From Isoetes taiwanensis (taxonomy: Eukaryota > Streptophyta > Lycopodiopsida > Isoetales > Isoetaceae), in the NCBI GenBank assembly GCA_021234155.1, contig JAJEKV010000070.1, forward strand, positions 4,804,754 to 4,868,753: a DNA stretch of 64,000 nt, written 5' to 3'. Of this stretch, positions 10,966-22,100 are shown in pieces. Every line of letters begins with the position of its first letter. Position 1 is the stretch's first letter. The translations under genes and the position numbers were made by a program. Under the pieces are notes generated by a model. It was not told the origin of the DNA. It worked only from the letters and a program-made list of their open reading frames with translations, and made no database searches.

Positions 10966-12212
10966 TTTAATTACGCCAAAGGATGTAAGATAAATTGTCC
11001 AAATGCGATGCAACAACAAAACCATGTATCATATCACTTCGAACAATTAACCAACTCAATCATCACTTTGAGCTTGATCCCGCTCCATCCGGGCTTTAAT
11101 TCAACGCCCAAAGGATCAAAGCAACCTCCACGCCGCCCGCTGACCAAACAATCTAGAGTATATCCGCCGATGCCGGTCCCATAGTGTAACGCTTTTGCAG
11201 ACTTCCAGCTCATTGATTGGAGGTTACATGCCACTATAGACAAAATGAAGCCATTGTATATGTCTTGCAAGATTAAGCACTTATGATTGGATAGCCCATT
11301 CCAAATGATGAAGATCCGCTTGCATTACCAACGGTTAATCTGCGGCTCCAACCAAATTACTCTTGAAATACCATGTGAACTTGCCACAAACCGTGGAGGA
11401 AGAGCAGCAAGCATCTAAAGCAGAGTAGGCGTGCTTTGAAGCAAAATCAAACTCAAGGGGCAAGTCTTCCAAAGTCTGCAAGTATTTTATGGCTGACTAT
11501 TAGATACACATGATATATAATATACTCACAAAACTCACACTTACAAAGGCAAAAGCTTTGTCGAAAACTTTCAAAAGCTCCTTGCAACGTTTCCTTTTAT
11601 AGAAATATCCTCCCTTTCCTGAAGCATGTCCTCAAACAAGTTTTCCCGAACAAAAGTGACTCGTTTCAAAAAAGCGGACATATGCCGCAAGAGATGGAGC
11701 AAGAAAACCTAAAAAATGGCAATTGGAAGCCAAATGCCATCAATGCAGATTCAAGGCATAGAATTCCATAAATGGACTAAGAACAATAGAAATGACATGG
11801 TAGACAAACACCCTCAACCACCTAAGTTTTAAATTCTCCCAGAGCAAGTGTAAACTCAATGAGTGGAGGAAAGCGCACCTGTATAGCTTCCTCGATGAAA
11901 ACATTATGTAATTCATGCTTAGCATGATTCCCCCTAAGCCCAAAGAAATAGTAATATTCACTGATGGTATGTTGTTTGCAAGTTAAAACATTCCGTAATA
12001 ATTTATCTTTGAAACACAAGTATATACACCAACCAAAACACCATACCAAAAATGCATAATTGCTTTTGAAACGTGAATCTTGTACATTTTCCTCACTATA
12101 TTATAGTATGACTTGAGAAGTAACCGCGGTAACAAGTATTTCAATAGACTCTTGTTCTTGTACATTAGGGGCTCGAACAAAAGAAAGGGCGTAAATCATG
12201 TATGCAAGGAAT

Positions 12213-14111
12213 CTTATATTATAAAGTTTTAGCGTATGTCTTGCATCAAACCCTAATTTAGATAGTTGATATCGTCCCCATTGCATTTGAAGGCCGAGAT
12301 TTATCGCGACAACTTCCCACCACCATGATTGGCCATGCTCGATCTCTTAAGAGGAAAGGAAAAATGGCAGAAAAAGGCAAAAGTGAGAGGCAAAAAGGCA
12401 CGGGTAAAAGGGAAAGACGGAGAAGGAAAAGGAAAGGGAAAAGAGCACTAAAAAAGGGAAAGAAAAAGAAAAGGGAGAAAAAGGAAGGAAAAAAAAGACA
12501 CTATGAAAAAGGAAAAAGGGGAAAGGGTGAGGACAAAATAAGGGAAAAGAAAAGGGAAGGGAGGAAAAGGGAAGAAAAAAAGGGCAACGGAAAAAAATGT
12601 GAAGACGAAAAGGGTGACTAAGGGAAAAAAGGGGAAGATAAGAATGGTGGAGAGGGAAAAAGGGCATGGAAAAAATAGAAAGGGAAGGAAAAAGGAAAAA
12701 AGGAGGCAAAAAAAAAGAAAAAGGGCATGAGGGAAAGGGAGAGGGAAATGAGAGAGGAAGGAGAAAGTGGCACGAGAAGAGGAAAAGGGTGAGGAAAGGA
12801 AAAAAAAAAAAAGGGAAAAGAGATGGAAAAAAGGAAAAGGGAAAAGCAAAAAGAGAAACGTAAAAACATGGAATAGGAAAAAAAGAGGAAAAGGGAAAAG
12901 GGAAGAGGGTGGGAAAAGGAGGAAAAAGGGCATATGAAAAAAGGTGGAAAAAAATGGAATGGAAAAAAGGTGTGGGAAAATGGAAAGGAAAAGAGAGAAG
13001 GAAAAAAAGGTGGAAAGGAAAACCGGAAAAGGGCATGGAAAAAGAGAAAAGGATGAAAAAAAAGAAGGAAAAGGAAAAAAGGAAATGGGAGGCAAAAAAG
13101 GGAAAGGGGAAAGAAAAAAGAACACGAGGAATAAGGAGGGAAAATGGAAAAGAGGAAGGGAAAAAGGGCACGAAAAAAACTGGAAGAGGGAAAGGGTGAG
13201 GAAAGGGTAAAAATAAAGGGAAAAAGAGCATGGGGAAAGGGAAAAGAAAAAGAAAAAAGGGGAATAGGGACGGGGAAAAGGGGAAGAGGGTAAGGAAAGG
13301 CGGAAGAAAAGGCAAGTAAAAAAAAGTGGAAAAAAGGGAATGGAAAAATACATGGGAAAAAAGGAAAAGGAAAAAGGAAAGAGAAAGGGAAAGGGAAAGA
13401 GAAAAGGAAAGGGGGAAGAAAAGAGGAAAAGGGCACGGGAAAAATGGAAAGGGTGGGGAAATGATGAAAAAAGAAGCAAAAGGAAAAGGAAAAAAGGGAG
13501 GAAAGGGGGGAAGGAAAAGGAAAAAGGCATGAGAAAAAAGAAAGAAGAAGAAATGGGAAAAAAAGACATGAGATAAAGAAGAAGAGGGTGCTTGAGAGGA
13601 AGAAAAACATAAAAAAAAAAAGGTGGAGAAAAGGGAATGCAAAAAAGGGCATGAGAAAAGGGAAGGGAAAAAGAAAAAGCAAAAAAAGGAATGGGAAAAG
13701 GAAAGGGAAAAAAAAGATCATGAGAAAAAATGGGAAGGGTGGAGAAAGGTGAAAAGGGAAGGAAAAAAGCCAAAAAAAAGGGAAAGGGAAAGGGAAAAAT
13801 GAGAAGGAGAAAAGGAAAGAAAAAAGGGAGGGAGAAGAGGGTAAAAAAAAAAAGAGAGAAGGAGAAAAGTAAATGTAGTGGAAAATAAGAAAAGGGAAAA
13901 AAAGAAAGTGTGTAAGAAAAATGAGGAAAAAAAGGATATGCGTGGATAGAGCAAAGGGAAGGTTATCAAATGCACAAAAACCTCTTATAGCCTAGCAATG
14001 ATGGACTTGGTTTCTATTATATTAGATGTATAAAAATGAGTCCGAGTTGAATAGGTTTCCATCCACAAATGTTCCCAACATTTGCTCAAAGAACGCTGGC
14101 ACCATTACTAG
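12213..14111 (+). mobile_element. Purine-rich Helitron nested in Helitron B (1.9 kb)
   Basis: 5' end TCTTATATTATAAAGTTT at 12213; 3' end CTGGCACCATTACTAG ending at 14111. The hairpin is decayed to a GAACGCTGGC half. Flanks AAGGAA and TTAATTT fit an A/T insertion site. The 5' part shares GATTGGCCATGCTCGATCTC with the 6198 element, so it is a relative with an independently diverged purine array. Confidence 0.8.
12350..13950 (+). repeat. Purine-only array in nested Helitron
   Basis: About 1.6 kb of almost pure A/G on the + strand, same style as 6340-7990 but different in detail. It gives spurious minus-strand frames of over 400 codons rich in Phe, Pro, Ser and Leu. Confidence 0.95.
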
Positions 14112-17100
14112 TTAATTTATAATCTCGTGAAGAGATAAAATTGAAATTAAATAGAATAACCTCTTTCAAAGAATATGCCCGAAAAAAGCATCTCTAATTG
14201 CCGCCAGTGCTCTTGATACACTCTGCTTTGAGATCCGCTCTTTCCGTTAGGGGACACGTGATTCACTTGCCAAATATTGACATATCCCCAAGTTCCATCA
14301 AATAGGAATGCCTCACGACAAATACACAATGCATTATAAAAATTTCGGACCTATATACAAGTTTGTCCGATTATGATCTCACCGATTGAGTTGGTTTTTC
14401 TTGAGTAGTAGCATGTTTTTGACCCTAATTAAAAATTGAATGCAACAAATTAGGCCTGCTAAGTTTTCAATCAAAATTCACACCCCAAAAGCCATATATG
14501 GGACTACCCATCATGTTGCATTTGTTACTCAAAACAACCATCACTTCAACCTACCTAACAGCATTGCCCACTACCACTATTATATAATGTTATAAAAGAA
14601 AGGGACTGAAATTTCGATATGTCCTATAAGGACCCATGTAATAAATAAGCATTGCATAAAAGAACCTAGATTAGATACATGATGAGGAGGATTGTTTCTA
14701 CCCAATATTGCACGAGATTTTAAAGGCTTCTCTGGCACCTTTTTGGATGTGGGATCCTTCCACTCAAGTGCATCCCGAGACAAACATAATGCTATTAATA
14801 ATAAGGAATTCAAACATAAGACTGAATTAGATCCCCCATTGAGTAGGATAGGTCCCTTTCATTTAACAATTCAGCCGCTACCGCTCTAGAATAGATCAAA
14901 TTTCCATGCTGATCAACCGGAGGTACAACTGCCACCTCCAGAAAACTCTACGAAATACAAGATCCTCGACCTCCTCGGTGACCTCTCTCGACCTTTGCCT
15001 TTGCCATGTTGAACTGCTTAACAAATGATGAATGGAAAACTTCTTCACAGATGATCGAACTACTTCAAACGCCTATATTCATAGGCTATTTCATTTGCCT
15101 TTTCATCCTTTTGCATAGTCTAGGTAAGAACATGTACGAAGAAGAACATATCGAAGAAGGAAATTGCAATGGCATGGCTTCAAAAAACAATTTTGGATTT
15201 GCGGTGCCTAACCATAGATACTTCGGTTCACGGACAACGATTTTGTGATCCCAACCTAAAGCTCGATCATAATAAAAATTATCTAGAGAGGGAAATAAGG
15301 TAGGGTCGCCCCTCCATCGACCTTCCTCTGCCTCGTTCCGATTCGGAATCCCCGAAATTCGGTCCAGAAGATGTCTTTTGTAGGACAAACCGTGGCCAGC
15401 AAACCACTGAAGAATAGAAAATCCGGGCAAAATCGTTCACGCTTATTTCTCAAAATAATAACTAACTAATGAACGGTCCAAAATGAAAGTTGTGGGAAAA
15501 GAAATTGACGGCCGAGATGCTCTGCACAAACTACATTTTGCTTTTATTACTATATATAGATGTTATTGTGTAAGTGTCGGACCCAGCCCTAGATCGGACG
15601 GTCCAAATTTTGAGTTCAAAGATAAACGGTCCAGATGTCTATGATTTTTTTCCTCCTTCTCGCTCTACCGATTTAGGGTTCATGCAATGAGACGCATCTG
15701 CTGCCCGTAGTGTTCTGGACACAGATTCTGAAATGTCAGGCCGTTTCTGGAGCCTTTTGTTACCCAAAGGAGCAGATGGAGATCATCCATTTTGTAATCC
15801 AGAAAGCAGAAAACATGAACAAATCCGGTAGGCTATGGTGCGAAAATCTATGATTTTTGTGGGCTGCAAGGATCAGCTCAGGCAATGCAAACTCTGTGAG
15901 CTCATGCAATCGGCCGAAAAAGAGGTAGAAATTGTTAAATATGAAGAGGCCCATCATGGTTTTTTTTATGAAGCAAGACACAGATTCTAAAAATATGCAA
16001 GTTCGGCTATAGTAGATTCGGCAAGAAGATCCGTTTTTAAAGTATTCTCCTTTGGCTATTAAGATAGATCTATGTTACGAGTGGTTCTGAGGCATGAAGA
16101 TGGTAGGCGGTATCCTAGCAAATGGGAATCCCCATTTCATTTTCCTTGCGAAATTACCTCAGGCTCCATTTATTGCATCTTCATTCACTCCAAAGGAGCA
16201 ATTTGTGTACAGACTATGATGTTCCACTCTGATCCTATACGTACAGGTACTGCCCTTCTCATGGATTTATAAATTTACACAACTTAATTCCGTTTCCATA
16301 GTTCAAATGATCTTGCAGAGATCCTTTATTCTCAACTCTATATTCAGGCATCTATACTCCAGCCAAAGCTGAATGAGAAATGCAGAAAAGGATTACAAAA
16401 ATGGTAGCACTTTTAATACAGATCTATTAGGACATCAATACTGAACTTATTATATGGGAATCTGGCCACGAATAATAGAGTATTAGTGAAAGAATAAGAT
16501 TTCTCTGCTCTTCAGTCTGCTTCTTTCTCTCTTGCTTATTATAGAATTTGCATTGTCACCATAAGTGGCATTTATCAAATGCATTACTAGGTGATCTATT
16601 TAAATTCTCCAAAAACATCTGACTCTAGACGTATCCTATCTATTTAGACTTCTCATTTGAAAGAGTTATTATGTAGCTTTCAGGATTATAACTGGAGCTT
16701 GCTGCAAAGGGATACACCACTTGAGAAATTTCATTCAATAATTGGCCTCTACCTTTCATAAAATGCTTGATTGCTTATTGCATTTTGTTGTTTCATTTTT
16801 TCTGTAATTGCATGGGTTTTGATCATTAACGGTTTTAGGCAGAAGGTTAAAGGATCGCTTCATTTGGGTGCTTCATTGGGGTGCACTGATTGTCGACGGA
16901 TGCAGAAGCCTAAGGTTAAACCTACAAGACCTCCTTTGCTTCCCCTACTTGGCCGTCGTGCATATCCGCCATCAACAAACCGGGTATGTCGATTCATTAC
17001 ATCTCATGGCATTAAGTGCTACAAATTTCGGCTAAACCTGCGTTGCATGCAAATATTGATTGTACACGTTTGGTTGGAGCAATTATTGGGAGACACAAGA

Positions 17101-17502
17101 CTGTTATGAAATACATGTTAGAGGTGAATCCCACTTAGTTGTCTACTTCCAACAATTTCATGTGACTAAAACCCATGCTTTGTTTCTATGGAAAAGCGCC
17201 AAGTGGTGCCTTGATAAACTCCACGTATAGCTATAAAATTCTTCTCTTTAGTTTTTTGTTGAACTTTTTAACATATCTGCAGATTGAGAAACATCATGTA
17301 CAGGTGCAATGATGTATTTGCAAAAGATTCTTCCTATTATTCTAGATGTAGGATGTCATTTTGTGATATCCCAGAAGGCACAAACCTTTATATAGGCACA
17401 AGGTATGCTATTATTAAGCTCATGAAAAAGAAAGGAAAACACGAACAGGACAAACAAAGTATTTTTAATGCTTTGCTGAGGAGAATGTAAGGCAGACGAA
17501 GC

Positions 17503-17615
17503 CTGAACTCTGTGGTTCCAATAATCATATTATGTTTCACATGTATGATGGACATCATCTGAACTCTGTGGTTCCAATAATCATATTATGTTTCACATGT
17601 ATGATGGACATCATG
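17503..17615. repeat. 57-59 bp tandem duplication
   Basis: The stretch CTGAACTCTGTGGTTCCAAT to GATGGACATCAT occurs twice in direct succession with no differences, so it is a very recent duplication inside Helitron A. Confidence 0.9.
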
Positions 17616-18073
17616 CACTCGATTGGGCATGTAGACATGGTATAATTTGCCTTGGCACCCTAAAATACCCAATTTATGTTATACCTAGGCACACATCTTA
17701 ACACCTAAACACATGTTTGGTAGATCGTTTCTCTTTCCTTTTCTCTTTCTTTTGCATGAGTAGAAGTTCCTTTTGGTCCCACATGGGTACCAATGATAAT
17801 CTAGGTTCTTAGCCATATAAGAACGATGTTGAGCATGGACATAAACGTTGTCTACATTCCTATTCTTTACATGATCAATGTAAAAGTCTTACAAAATCTT
17901 TTTTTAAGAAGAAATCTTTTAAAATGCAAGATAATTTTAAGATTATGAGGAGCCGCTATAATTGAAGATGCTAGGCTATAAAACAAATTAACATTTTCAA
18001 GTTCTCAACTTACACTATCCCGGATTAATATGTACTCCAAATTAGGCCCAGCAACGCTGGGCACTTCCCTATT

Positions 18074-18261
18074 GTTTTGATATTGTTTACATAATCCATG
18101 GAAAACGTTGTTAAAGCTTTGAAAAAAAAAATTGTTATAATAAGAAGTTACAAAAGTTGGCTTATTACTGCAAGCCCTTCTTATTCTTTAACCAAAACAT
18201 TTGAGCCCGTTGCAGAACCTATGCCATCAAAGAACGCAAAATACCAAGATTATACATAACA
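18074..18261 (+). mobile_element. Extra Helitron 3'-like segment
   Basis: Lies between the hairpin end of Helitron A and the resumption of host text (TCAACAATATAATC at 18262). It resembles the subterminal 3' region of the 1577-6008 element (compare GAAGTTACAAAAGTTGG with the reverse complement around 1670), but its own hairpin and CTAG are degraded. It may be the true end of Helitron A after terminator read-through, or a remnant of another copy. Confidence 0.4.
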
Positions 18262-19194
18262 TCAACAATATAATCACAGAACCAAGCCATATGAGTACGC
18301 ATCTTCCTTTTAATATTACCTAACCAATTGAGATATAAGCCAAAAGTTACTACTAGTAGTCAAAGCCACGTCTTATGGGCAAGAAAAGATAAAGGATAGA
18401 TGCTGTAAATGAGTAGATATCCAAGATAATTGAATCTAAACAATCATTCTCACGTCGGTCTCTTGCTATAGCAATATGTAGATGAGGTCACCTTTTAGTC
18501 AATTGCCAAAGCGAAAAAAAAAAAATTAGTAGTGAAGACCACATCGTAATGCATGTTGCCAAATATCAAGACAAGCATTATTGGGTAAAACAACCAAGTA
18601 CAAGTCACTTCTTCCTAGCATATCAATAAAGAGATTTGATGCGTTTAGAAATGAAACTCCTTGCAGGCCATTATCACTTTGCTTTCATTGAAATAACTCA
18701 AGACCTCCCAATGTTGAACTAAATCAAGTGCTCTAACCAACTGAGCTACAAAAGCTTCAACACCTCAATCTAAAACAAAATATTATCACTTTCACCTTCA
18801 CTTTCTTTTTGCACACTTTCACCTTCACCAATTGAGATATAAGCCAAAAGTTACTACTAGTAGTCAAAGCCACGTCTTATGACGATAGATGCCGTAAATG
18901 AGTAGATATCCAAGATAATTGAATCTAAACAATCATTCTCACGTCGGTCTCTTGCTATAGCAATATGTAGATGAGGTCAACGGGTCAATATCCACATAAG
19001 CTAAAAAAAAAAAGTAGTGAAGAACACATCTAAATAATGCATGTTGCCAAATATCAAGAAAATCATTATTGGGTAAAATTGACCAAATTACAAGTCACTT
19101 CTTCCTAGCATATCATGATGCATTTAAAAATGAAACTCCTTGCGGGGCCATTATCACTTTGCTTTCATTGAAAACATCTTTAACTCAAGACCTC
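18262..19194 (-). repeat. Host tRNA units, first one short
   Basis: Unit tail (18262-18327), then a short unit 18328-18831 that has spacer and a Thr copy but jumps from the region before A1 straight to the next unit start at GCACACTTTCACCTTCACC. The next unit starts at 18832 and is broken at 19194 by a CACTA element. The same jump occurs at 32289. Confidence 0.85.
18680..18755 (-). pseudogene. tRNA-Thr-like, T1 position, degenerate
   Basis: The D arm is good, but the anticodon arm is replaced by unrelated bases (CAATGTTGAACTAAATCAAG on the + strand), so no anticodon is present, and the T arm is damaged. Confidence 0.75.
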
Positions 19195-22100
19195 CACTAC
19201 AAGGGATAGTCGGCGAAAATCTTTCATCATGCGTCTTTCGGCGCATTTTCGTCGAACCATCGCCGATCCGGCAGAATTCGTCGTTCAATATAACAAATTA
19301 TCGTTCGGCGTCGTTCAAGCATTAGAAACAAGGCGTAAGCCTGGCGTGGCCTTCAACATCATAAACCAACATAATGAAGCCCTGCAACATGCAAAAGTCT
19401 CTTGCATTTGCCAAAAAATCATAGATTTCGGCGTCGTTGAAACATGGCGTCTCCTTGGAAAATCTAGGTGCATTCATGCATGACATGCGGTGCCAAATAT
19501 CAAGAACCAGCATCACAGATTTGAAAACGACTAAAAAAATCGGCGTGACGGTCCCCAACCTCTAAACTATGCGGTACGGCATTTAGAAAGTATGGCTGCC
19601 GATCTCGACGAATTTTTTTAAGAACTTTTATCTATGCCCCGTGGCGATATTTTGCCGGCATGAAAGGCATCGTCCGCAACCGTGCTACATTACGAAGCCC
19701 GCGTAAAACCACGTCGTTTAACGGCCATCATTACTTTTTTTTTTTTTTTTTTGGGCCCTTATCCATTATGCCAAATCTTATTGATTGGAATGCCAAAAAT
19801 TACCCTATGGACTAAGTTACCGCAATATCCCTAATGGGCAAAAGTTTTGCAAAAAACTACACCTAATGGATAATCAACCCTAAATAATTCCCTTCAACGC
19901 CCACCTCCTAGACCACACTCCGGGATCACTGTTCCGTGTTTATCGGCCATCAAAATCCCCTTTGTTCAAGGAACCTGAATTAAAAAATAAACTAAAAAAA
20001 TCCAACATCCGTCAAAAGAACATATCAAAAATAAACTAAATCTGGACCCTTTGCAGTAGAAACCAAAGTGTTTTGTCGTTGGACATTCTCTTCTAGAAGT
20101 CAAATCTGCTTATCCACTTAATATACATGAAAAGGAATGCCAAAATTACCCTAGGGACCAACAAATATTTTTAATGCTTTTTTGCAAAAATAAACAAACA
20201 CTTAAATCCTTTTGGCTTTTAATATTCCTAACCACCTTCTAGGCCAATTACTACTGGTGTGTTGCACATGAGATAGTTTGGCTTCTACCTTATGGGCCAC
20301 AAAACTTGGTCCCTTGGGGCAATTTCGCGTATAATTCCATTGGCCCCTAAAATCCGCGGTATGGAGACCTGGAAGTTGCGTCCGTCGCCGGGGCCTTTGG
20401 GAAACAGGAATTTTGGGGCAAAAATTATTCCTTTTTAGGGTCCGTGCTTGCATGTCAACACCTCCCTCTACATCAAGACCGTACCAATAATAATCCTAGT
20501 CAAATCCATAAGGATAGAGCCTCATGGACAAAGCGTAAACCCTTTGAGTTGCCGGGTTCTAGCGAGGGTTTGCGTTTTTGGGTCGAAGTTTTGGTCTTTT
20601 GCATTTTAACGTGGCGATCACATGCAGATTGAGAACGCTAAAAAGGGAACCAGGATTTTGGAGTTTGGACACAGACTCCTCCGTTGTGGCGGTTAGAATT
20701 CAAGGGGTTTTTAACTTTTCCATGGAAAGACATTAAATAAATTCCAAATTAATGCATAAATAAGTTAAATTCTGATTTTTGTCACCTAGCTTCCTAAGTC
20801 ATCGCCAACATACTGATGGACAAAATTTTTGGATAAAGGTTTAGATCAAATAGTTTGCACTAGAACCCTTTTTAATATGGGCAACCATTGAGATATAAGC
20901 CACACACTTGCCCAAAACAATCAAACAAGGCCGGGACCTTGCAAGCCCTCAATAAAGGTTAGAGGGGAGAGTCAATTTCCCCAAAAAGCTTCCCAAAAAA
21001 TTTCAGTAAAAAAAAAATTAGAAGTGCGCTAAAGACCACACTCCATCTATCAAGTTCCCGTATCAAACCCGTTGAATCCTTTGTTCAAGGAACCTGGTCC
21101 TAGCAGGTCAAAAAAATCCAACATCCGTCCTTTTATCAAAATGAAACGTCTTGCGGCGGCGCGTGAAACCAAAGTGTTTTTGTCGTTCGGACATTGCGGA
21201 ATCTCAAAATCCTTCCCAGACTTCGCCACATCGTCCGGGAATGCCAAAATTACCCTAGGGACCAAAGCACAACACCTCGGTTTACAAAAGAAACAAACAC
21301 TTACCCCTACATTTCGGTATTCGGCTGCCACCTCCTAGGCCAATTGACTTCCACATGTGTTGCACATGAGATAGTTTGGCGCCTCTTGAAGGCCACATAG
21401 ATCCACAAAACTTTGTCCCATCAAGATAATTCGGCGTTAAAGTCCATTGGTAGAGCTTTTCACAATTCCTTTTCTATTGCCGTCCGTCCCGATTTAAAAT
21501 TTGGGAGAAGGAATTTTGGGGCAAAAGAAATATCAAAGAGAAGCTTTTTAGGGTAAAGCGGTGCTGACAAGTCAGCTTCAACACCTCCCTCTACATCAAG
21601 ACGGGCCATTATCAATTTGTCCTAGTCAGATTTTCGACTCATAGACCTCCTCCGAAGCGTAAACCCATATGAGTTGCGTCGGTTCTAGCGGGGTTTTGCG
21701 TTTTTGGTCATAGAGTTTTGGTCTTTATCAATTCGGTCGTTGGCCTCAATTAACGTTTGAGGCACATTCTCAAGGGAAGCCATAATGGAGTTTGGACTTC
21801 AAGCTCCTCCCGCGTGTGGCGATTAAATTCAATTGCGATATTTTGCGCGTAGTTAAAATTAGTTAGTAAATTCCGCATTAATGCATAAAAACGGGACTTA
21901 AATTCTGATTTTTACCGTCGGCTAGCTTCCTAAGTCATCCAAACATCACTTTAACTTTCAAAATTTTTGGATAAGGTTTAGATCAAATAGTTTGCACTAG
22001 AACGATCAAAAACGACTGTTGTTGGGCAGCAGAAGCAACACACACTTGCCCAAGTCAAACAAGGCGGGACCTTGCAAGCCTCCTGCGTTAGAGGGAGAGT

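Larger units (their letters stand above)
9117..15560 (-). mobile_element. Helitron B, inserted in Helitron A
   Basis: The minus-strand 3' end is CTAG at 9117-9120, then 7 nt, then the family hairpin at 9128-9144. The minus-strand 5' end is TCTATATATAGTAATAAAAG at 15560. Excision restores the first 28 bases of Helitron A exactly. Without its own nested insert it is about 4.5 kb. No Rep/helicase is visible; open frames such as 15430-15086 (minus) have no recognised similarity. Confidence 0.82.
9104..18073 (+). mobile_element. Helitron A (split by Helitron B)
   Basis: The 5' end TCTTATATTATAA lies at 9104-9116 and continues at 15561 as TGTTATTGTGTAAGTG; rejoined, this equals the uninterrupted 5' end at 42604. 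The 3' hairpin GCCCAGCAACGCTGGGC is at 18046-18062, followed by a 6-7 nt spacer and CTAT/TATT near 18069-18073, where CTAG is expected. Own sequence is about 2.5 kb. The interior (15561-18045) has no recognised gene: open frames at 16072-16272, 16771-17109 and 17284-17490 match no family I know. Confidence 0.75.

Noticed and set aside
12347-13773. Minus-strand open frames of 367-441 codons (also 6758-8013, 47005-48057 and 53689-54690) rich in Phe, Pro, Ser and Leu
   Set aside because: They are translations of polypyrimidine DNA, which has few stop codons. Overlapping frames are all open, and the peptides have no domains or plausible starts.
16771-17109. Open frame with hydrophobic start and Pro-rich middle
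   Set aside because: No known family recognised, no supporting splice or codon evidence, and it lies inside Helitron A; left as unassigned interior.
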